A stretch of DNA of 64,000 nucleotides from DGNJ01 sp002388905 (GTDB taxonomy: Bacteria; Pseudomonadota; Gammaproteobacteria; Pseudomonadales; Porticoccaceae): assembly GCA_036843405.1 (NCBI GenBank), contig DAITSJ010000015.1, forward strand, positions 1-64,000. The letters are read 5' to 3'. Each line of letters begins with the position of its first letter. Position 1 is the first letter of the stretch. The notes below the pieces were generated by a model. It ran no database searches. It had not been told where the DNA came from and saw nothing but the letters and a program-made list of their open reading frames with translations. The position numbers and the translations under genes are program-made. Of this stretch, positions 59,872-64,000 are shown piece after piece.

Positions 59872-60236
59872 CTCATTGAAGAGAGAGAACCGGGTTTTTT
59901 ATGTTTTTGGTAATACAAAATTCTGTAAGGTTTCTCACACTTCATGTATTGGCATTCGTTTTACCCGGCATCTCTTATGGCTGAAATTAAAGCGCCCCTG
60001 GTCAGCCAGGCATTTCGCTGACGCTCAGTGAATATCTCGCTCGCCCGGGCAAATCAAAGTCATCACTTTTGAAAGTCGCGGCCGGATGATCGGGCATCGA
60101 AAGTCGACCATGACCGTCCTTTCCCTCTATCCAGCAGCTTACACACTGTCGAAAGCTGTCAGCCAAAAAAAGGCTATTTTTCCCGTCCTGCATATTTGAC
60201 AATAATTACCCGCGCATGAATTTTTCTTGGGGTTAA
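59872..60236. other. AT-rich non-coding stretch
   Basis: About 365 bp upstream of the orphan protein and beyond the 3' end of the chemoreceptor gene. No supported gene or recognisable element other than the hairpin immediately to the right. Confidence 0.4.
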
Positions 60237-60266
60237 CGAAAGAGGAAACTGCCTGTTCCTCTTTCG
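60237..60266 (-). terminator. Hairpin after the chemoreceptor gene
   Basis: GAAAGAGGAA (60238-60247) and TTCCTCTTTC (60256-60265) form a perfect ten-base-pair stem with a short loop, 15 bp after the chemoreceptor stop. On the minus strand TTTCGTTAAC follows, a weak T tract. It most likely ends the chemoreceptor transcript. Confidence 0.6.
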
Positions 60267-60280
60267 CATTTGCCCGCCAA

Positions 60281-62083
60281 TCAGAAGTTCTTCCATTCAT
60301 CCTCGCGGTACTCTTCATTGGAAGCCACCAGGGAAACCCTGGTTGCGCCTTTTGCCTCTCTGGTTTCGGCGTTGTCGTCCTGGGCCGGCGCCTCGGCATC
60401 TTCGCGCACCTCGTTTTCGTCCTCCACCCTGAAGTAGGCGATAAGCTTCTTCAACTCCCTGGCCTGGTCCTCCAGCGACTCACTGGCAGCCGTGCTTTCC
60501 TCAACCAGCGATGCATTCTGCTGGGCCACATCATCCATCTGCGAAACAGCCTGATTGACCTGCTCGATACCGGCGGATTGCTCCGTACTTGCCGAGGCGA
60601 TCTCGCCGACAATGTCGCTGACCTTCTTGATATCAATGATGATCTCTTCCAGGGACTTGCCGGAGGCTTCCACCAGGCGTGTTCCATCCTCAACCTTGCC
60701 GGTACTTTCCTGGATCAGGTCCCGTATTTCGCGCGCTGATTCGGTGCTTCGCTGGGCCAGCTTCCTCACCTCCGCGGCCACTACAGCGAATCCGCGCCCC
60801 TGGTCACCGGCCCTGGCCGCTTCCACGGCCGCATTCAAGGCCAGGATGTTGGTCTGGAAGGCAATGTCATCGATCACGGAGACAATATCCGCCACCCGGG
60901 CGCTGCTGGCGTTTATCTCGGTCATCGCCTGAACGGTCTCCCTGACCACGTCACCGCCCTTCTCGGCACGGTTTCGCGCTTCATCCGCCAACTGGTTGGA
61001 TTGTCGGGCGTTATCGGCATTGGCTTTTACCGTCGATGTCAGTTCTTCCATGCTTGACGATGTTTCCTCGAGACTCGCGGCCTGTTCCTCGGTGCGCTGA
61101 CTGAGGTCCATGTTGCCGCTGGCGATTTCCGAGGATGCTCCGGCAATCTGGTCGGAAGCCTGCCGGATTCGGCCCACCACGGTCTGTAATTGAGTTTTCA
61201 TGGACCCGAGCGTGCGCAGCATCTGCCCCACTTCGTCCCGACGCTGCGTGACAATCTCCCCGGTAAGATCACCCTCGGCAACCCGTTGGCTCAGCGCCAC
61301 CGCTTCCGCCAGTGGGCGGTTAATGAAATATTTCAGCAATTGCCAGAGGATTACCAGTACCACGCCCAGCAGAGCGGCGACAATCCCGGTTCCGCCCAGC
61401 AGGCTCGCCTGAATTGCCGCATCGGCTTCATCCAGCGGCCGGATGATCTCGAAGGCACCGTGCAAGTCGCCGACCTGCTTGTTGTCCATGGTAAACCCGG
61501 TGATATCCTTGCCGTCGTCACGCCCCCACAGTTCCCCGGATCTTGCGGGGTCACCATGGCAGACCATACAGGCCTCGCCAAGACGCACAGGCCGGAAGTA
61601 ACGTATGGCATTGAGGTCCGCGTCCACCATGTAGTATTCCTCCAGCGACGGATCTTTCCGGAACCGGGCAAGCGCCTTGCTTTCGATGACATCGGGCTCA
61701 TTGTCGGGGTTGCGGGCGTCGCCGCGGGGCGAGCGAAACTCAAAGCCCCCTTCATCCGCTTTGGCCTTTGCCGACTCCCAGGCCGTTACCACGGGCACGG
61801 CCCCGAGGATTTTCTCCTTCTTTTCCTGTTTGCTCAGACCAGGATTCTCGGCAATGGCTTTCAGGCCCTCGGTGGAGAACAATCCCTGTTTCCATTTTTT
61901 CTCCATGTTTTCACGCACGGACTCGGCCATCAGTATCAGGTTGCGTGCGGCCTGGACTTCGCTGTCGATCACAGAGCGCCGCTCGTTAGCGGCATAGCTG
62001 CCGAACAACACACCGATCAGGACAAGAATCAACAATGCGACCAGAGCACCGATCTTGAAACTCAGGGAATGGGAAACCTTCAT
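60281..62083 (-). CDS. Methyl-accepting chemotaxis protein with heme-c (Tll0287-like) sensor
   Basis: A 600-residue chemoreceptor. TM1 spans about 11-31 and TM2 about 230-253. The periplasmic part between them is a DUF3365/Tll0287-like domain with a c-type heme motif CMVCH at 172-176. A HAMP segment (about 253-305) and a signalling domain follow, with the hairpin tip IAFQTNILALNAAVEAARAGDQGRGFAVVAAEVR. The heme suggests sensing of redox state, oxygen, NO or a similar ligand. No CheB/CheR-binding pentapeptide is at the C terminus. GAGGTAGGT precedes the ATG. Its ligand is not known. Confidence 0.93.
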   Translation of the reverse strand: MKVSHSLSFKIGALVALLILVLIGVLFGSYAANERRSVIDSEVQAARNLILMAESVRENMEKKWKQGLFSTEGLKAIAENPGLSKQEKKEKILGAVPVVTAWESAKAKADEGGFEFRSPRGDARNPDNEPDVIESKALARFRKDPSLEEYYMVDADLNAIRYFRPVRLGEACMVCHGDPARSGELWGRDDGKDITGFTMDNKQVGDLHGAFEIIRPLDEADAAIQASLLGGTGIVAALLGVVLVILWQLLKYFINRPLAEAVALSQRVAEGDLTGEIVTQRRDEVGQMLRTLGSMKTQLQTVVGRIRQASDQIAGASSEIASGNMDLSQRTEEQAASLEETSSSMEELTSTVKANADNARQSNQLADEARNRAEKGGDVVRETVQAMTEINASSARVADIVSVIDDIAFQTNILALNAAVEAARAGDQGRGFAVVAAEVRKLAQRSTESAREIRDLIQESTGKVEDGTRLVEASGKSLEEIIIDIKKVSDIVGEIASASTEQSAGIEQVNQAVSQMDDVAQQNASLVEESTAASESLEDQARELKKLIAYFRVEDENEVREDAEAPAQDDNAETREAKGATRVSLVASNEEYREDEWKNF

Positions 62084-62246
62084 CGATACCTACCTCTTCA
62101 GTATTCGTTCTAATGTTTTCGGTATATATCGACGGGAGTTAAGCGATTAAGGCGACGCTTCAGCCAGTTTTAAGTAATCCGGCTTACAAAGCAGAGGGCG
62201 GCGGAGGACCGTCGCCAGAGAGTGGATTGAGAGCAACCCTGCAGCA

Positions 62247-63983
62247 TCAATCCAGTTTCACGGAAAAAGCCTCCTCCAGGGTTGTATCACCATGCTTTAC
62301 CAGCATCAGCGCATTTTGCGCAAGCGGGGACATTCCGTCCTCCAGGGCCTGGTCGCGAAGTTCACCGGCGTTGGCACGCCCCCCGATCAATGCGTGCAGA
62401 GACGGGGTCATCTCGATCAGTTCGCCGACCATCATCCTGCCCTTGTAACCGGTCTGGTGGCATTCGACGCAGCCCCCGCCCCGGTAGGTGACCAGATCGT
62501 CAGGCAACTCGAAGTACGTTTTCAGACGTTTGTCGTCGGGGTCCGGCTCCCGGCAGTGGGAACAGATTCGGCGCACCAGGCGCTGGGCCAGCACCCCCAC
62601 CACCGTGGAATTGATCAGGTAAGGCTCGATTCCCATATCGATGAGCCGGGTAATGGTGGTCGGGGCATCATTGGTGTGCAGGGTGCTCATCACGAAATGA
62701 CCCGTGAGTGAGGCCTTGATGGCGATCTGGGAAGTTTCCAGGTCCCGCATCTCGCCAATGAGTATCTCATCCGGATCGTGACGGAGGATATGGCGCAGCG
62801 CCTCGGCAAACGTATAACCAATGCGCGGCTTGATCTGGATCTGCTCGATACCGTCGATCCGGTATTCGACCGGATCCTCGACAGTAATAATGTGCACTCC
62901 CCGTTGCCGACGCTCGTTCAACACCGCATAAAGTGTTGTCGACTTGCCCGAGCCCGTGGGCCCGGTCACCAGAAAAATGCCGAAGGTGTGTGTCAGGATG
63001 CGCCGCATGCGCTCGATTTCATGGGCCGGCAGTCCGAGGGCATCCAGGCTGACAAGGCCTTTACTTTTATCGAGCACCCGGATCACCACAGATTCCCCGG
63101 TAATCATGGGAATCACGGAAACCCGGAAATCCACACGCTGGCCGCTCTTGAGGATCATTGTCGCGCCGTCCTGGGGCAGGCGGCGCTCGGCGATATTCAT
63201 CCCCGACATGATCTTGATGCGGCATACAATGGGCGACAGGAGCCGGTGATCGACGCTGCGCTGGAGCAGTAATTTACCATCGATGCGAAAGTAGATATCG
63301 CCACCTTTTTCCGTGGGCCTTACATTGATATCGGATACTCCCATTGCCACCGCCCGGTGCAACAGTGAATCGACGAACTTGACGATGGGCTTTTCCGAGG
63401 CCCGTTCCTTCAAGACCTGAACCGAGGCACCGCGATCGGGCTCCAGCCCCACTTTATCGTTATCCAGTTCGACCAGGATTTCGTCTTCCTCGGCGGCGAG
63501 GACATAGCGCTCGATAAGGCGCAGGATATCCGCCGTGGGCGCTATCACCACGTCCACGTGATAACCGGAAACAAAATTCAGGGTATGGATGGCGTCGGTA
63601 TTCGCGGGGTCGCTGATGGCAACGATCAGGCGCTTGTCGACGATGCCCAGGGGGAAGAGTTGATAGCGGATGATAATTTCCGCCGGGATTGACCTGACCA
63701 CATCGGGGGCCACGGACATTTCGTTGATACGGACTACCGGAATCCCCAGTCTCGACGCAAGCACCTCGGAACGCTTGCTTTTATCGATATAGCCCAGGGA
63801 TTCGAGCGCGTCGATCAGCGAATCGCGGTGATGATGCCGGGATTTCACCGCTTCCTGAAGCTGCTCCCTGGAGATGATCCCGGATTCCGCAAGCTGGACA
63901 CCGAGCTGGATATCGGTCTCCGGAACCTTGCTGTAACGAAGCCCCCGCAATTCATCGGAGGATTTGACAACATACTGTGACAA
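62247..63983 (-). CDS. GspE/PilB/MshE-type secretion or pilus ATPase
   Basis: A 578-residue motor ATPase. An MshEN-type N-terminal region (about 25-160) precedes the ATPase core: Walker A GPTGSGKS (341-348), Walker B ILIGEMRD (407-414), His box TLHTNDA (434-440). A zinc-binding C-domain has Cys474, Cys477, Cys505 and Cys508. The MshEN region binds c-di-GMP in known relatives, which would fit the two c-di-GMP enzymes in this window. It starts with TTG, following GGGAG. It could drive type II secretion or a type IV/MSHA pilus; neighbours that would decide lie beyond the window. Confidence 0.93.
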   Translation of the reverse strand: MSQYVVKSSDELRGLRYSKVPETDIQLGVQLAESGIISREQLQEAVKSRHHHRDSLIDALESLGYIDKSKRSEVLASRLGIPVVRINEMSVAPDVVRSIPAEIIIRYQLFPLGIVDKRLIVAISDPANTDAIHTLNFVSGYHVDVVIAPTADILRLIERYVLAAEEDEILVELDNDKVGLEPDRGASVQVLKERASEKPIVKFVDSLLHRAVAMGVSDINVRPTEKGGDIYFRIDGKLLLQRSVDHRLLSPIVCRIKIMSGMNIAERRLPQDGATMILKSGQRVDFRVSVIPMITGESVVIRVLDKSKGLVSLDALGLPAHEIERMRRILTHTFGIFLVTGPTGSGKSTTLYAVLNERRQRGVHIITVEDPVEYRIDGIEQIQIKPRIGYTFAEALRHILRHDPDEILIGEMRDLETSQIAIKASLTGHFVMSTLHTNDAPTTITRLIDMGIEPYLINSTVVGVLAQRLVRRICSHCREPDPDDKRLKTYFELPDDLVTYRGGGCVECHQTGYKGRMMVGELIEMTPSLHALIGGRANAGELRDQALEDGMSPLAQNALMLVKHGDTTLEEAFSVKLD

Positions 63984-64000
63984 CGGGCGAGCTCCCCTAG

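Overview
The window is about 61% GC and reads as the chromosome of a gammaproteobacterium. Supporting signs are a one-piece tmRNA with the tag (A)ANDDNYALAA, the gene sets grpE-dnaK-dnaJ, carA-carB-greA, ratA-ratB with smpB and ssrA, glnA-glnL-glnG under sigma-54/NtrC control, fur next to bamE, and a GspE/MshE-type ATPase. Most of the sequence is ordinary housekeeping DNA. A PPi-type phosphofructokinase, an FTR1 iron permease fused to cytochrome c and a heme-c chemoreceptor suggest a free-living, possibly marine or sulfur/iron-habitat relative of the Chromatiales. The genus cannot be fixed from the sequence alone.

Layout. 0-11.1 kb: a Rieske protein, PPi-phosphofructokinase, dtd and a proline iminopeptidase, tag, two membrane-anchored c-di-GMP enzymes, typA and thiI. 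11.1-16.3 kb: the nitrogen module glnA, a DUF4124 protein, glnL and glnG, with sigma-54 promoters and NtrC operators before glnA and again before glnLG. 16.3-27.6 kb, mostly minus strand: secB, a rhodanese, greA-carB-carA, dapB, dnaJ-dnaK-grpE. 27.7-33.1 kb: recN, fur, bamE, ratB-ratA, an SNF transporter, smpB. 33.2-38.9 kb: a secreted alpha/beta hydrolase, ssrA, an S41 peptidase, a PHA-depolymerase-like esterase and an NTF2-like protein. 39.0-50.7 kb: a ClC channel, a HI0933-type flavoprotein, DMT and UMF1 transporters, an acyl-ACP ligase/ACP/acyltransferase fusion, an SDR, arfB, an MTHFR-like protein and sixA. 50.8-57 kb: the iron permease, a small metallothionein-like protein, an NTT-like transporter, a Tat-type aldo/keto reductase and a KamA-type radical SAM enzyme. 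57.5-64 kb: a YbaK protein, an AT-rich stretch with a Crp/Fnr regulator and an orphan protein, a heme-c methyl-accepting chemotaxis protein and a GspE/MshE ATPase.

The regulatory DNA is the most informative part. The carA leader contains, in order, a sigma-70 promoter, a 10-codon ORF with its own Shine-Dalgarno sequence, and an intrinsic terminator whose 5' arm overlaps that ORF's stop codon, all before carA; this is the layout of a translation-coupled attenuator. A Fur-box-like sequence precedes the iron permease, a perfect TGTGA-N6-TCACA site precedes a GGDEF/EAL gene, and a heat-shock promoter precedes grpE. I saw no CRISPR array, insertion sequence, integrase or prophage. No clearly new multi-gene system stands out. 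The best leads are the carA leader, the FTR1/metallothionein neighbourhood and the AT-rich 58-60 kb stretch.
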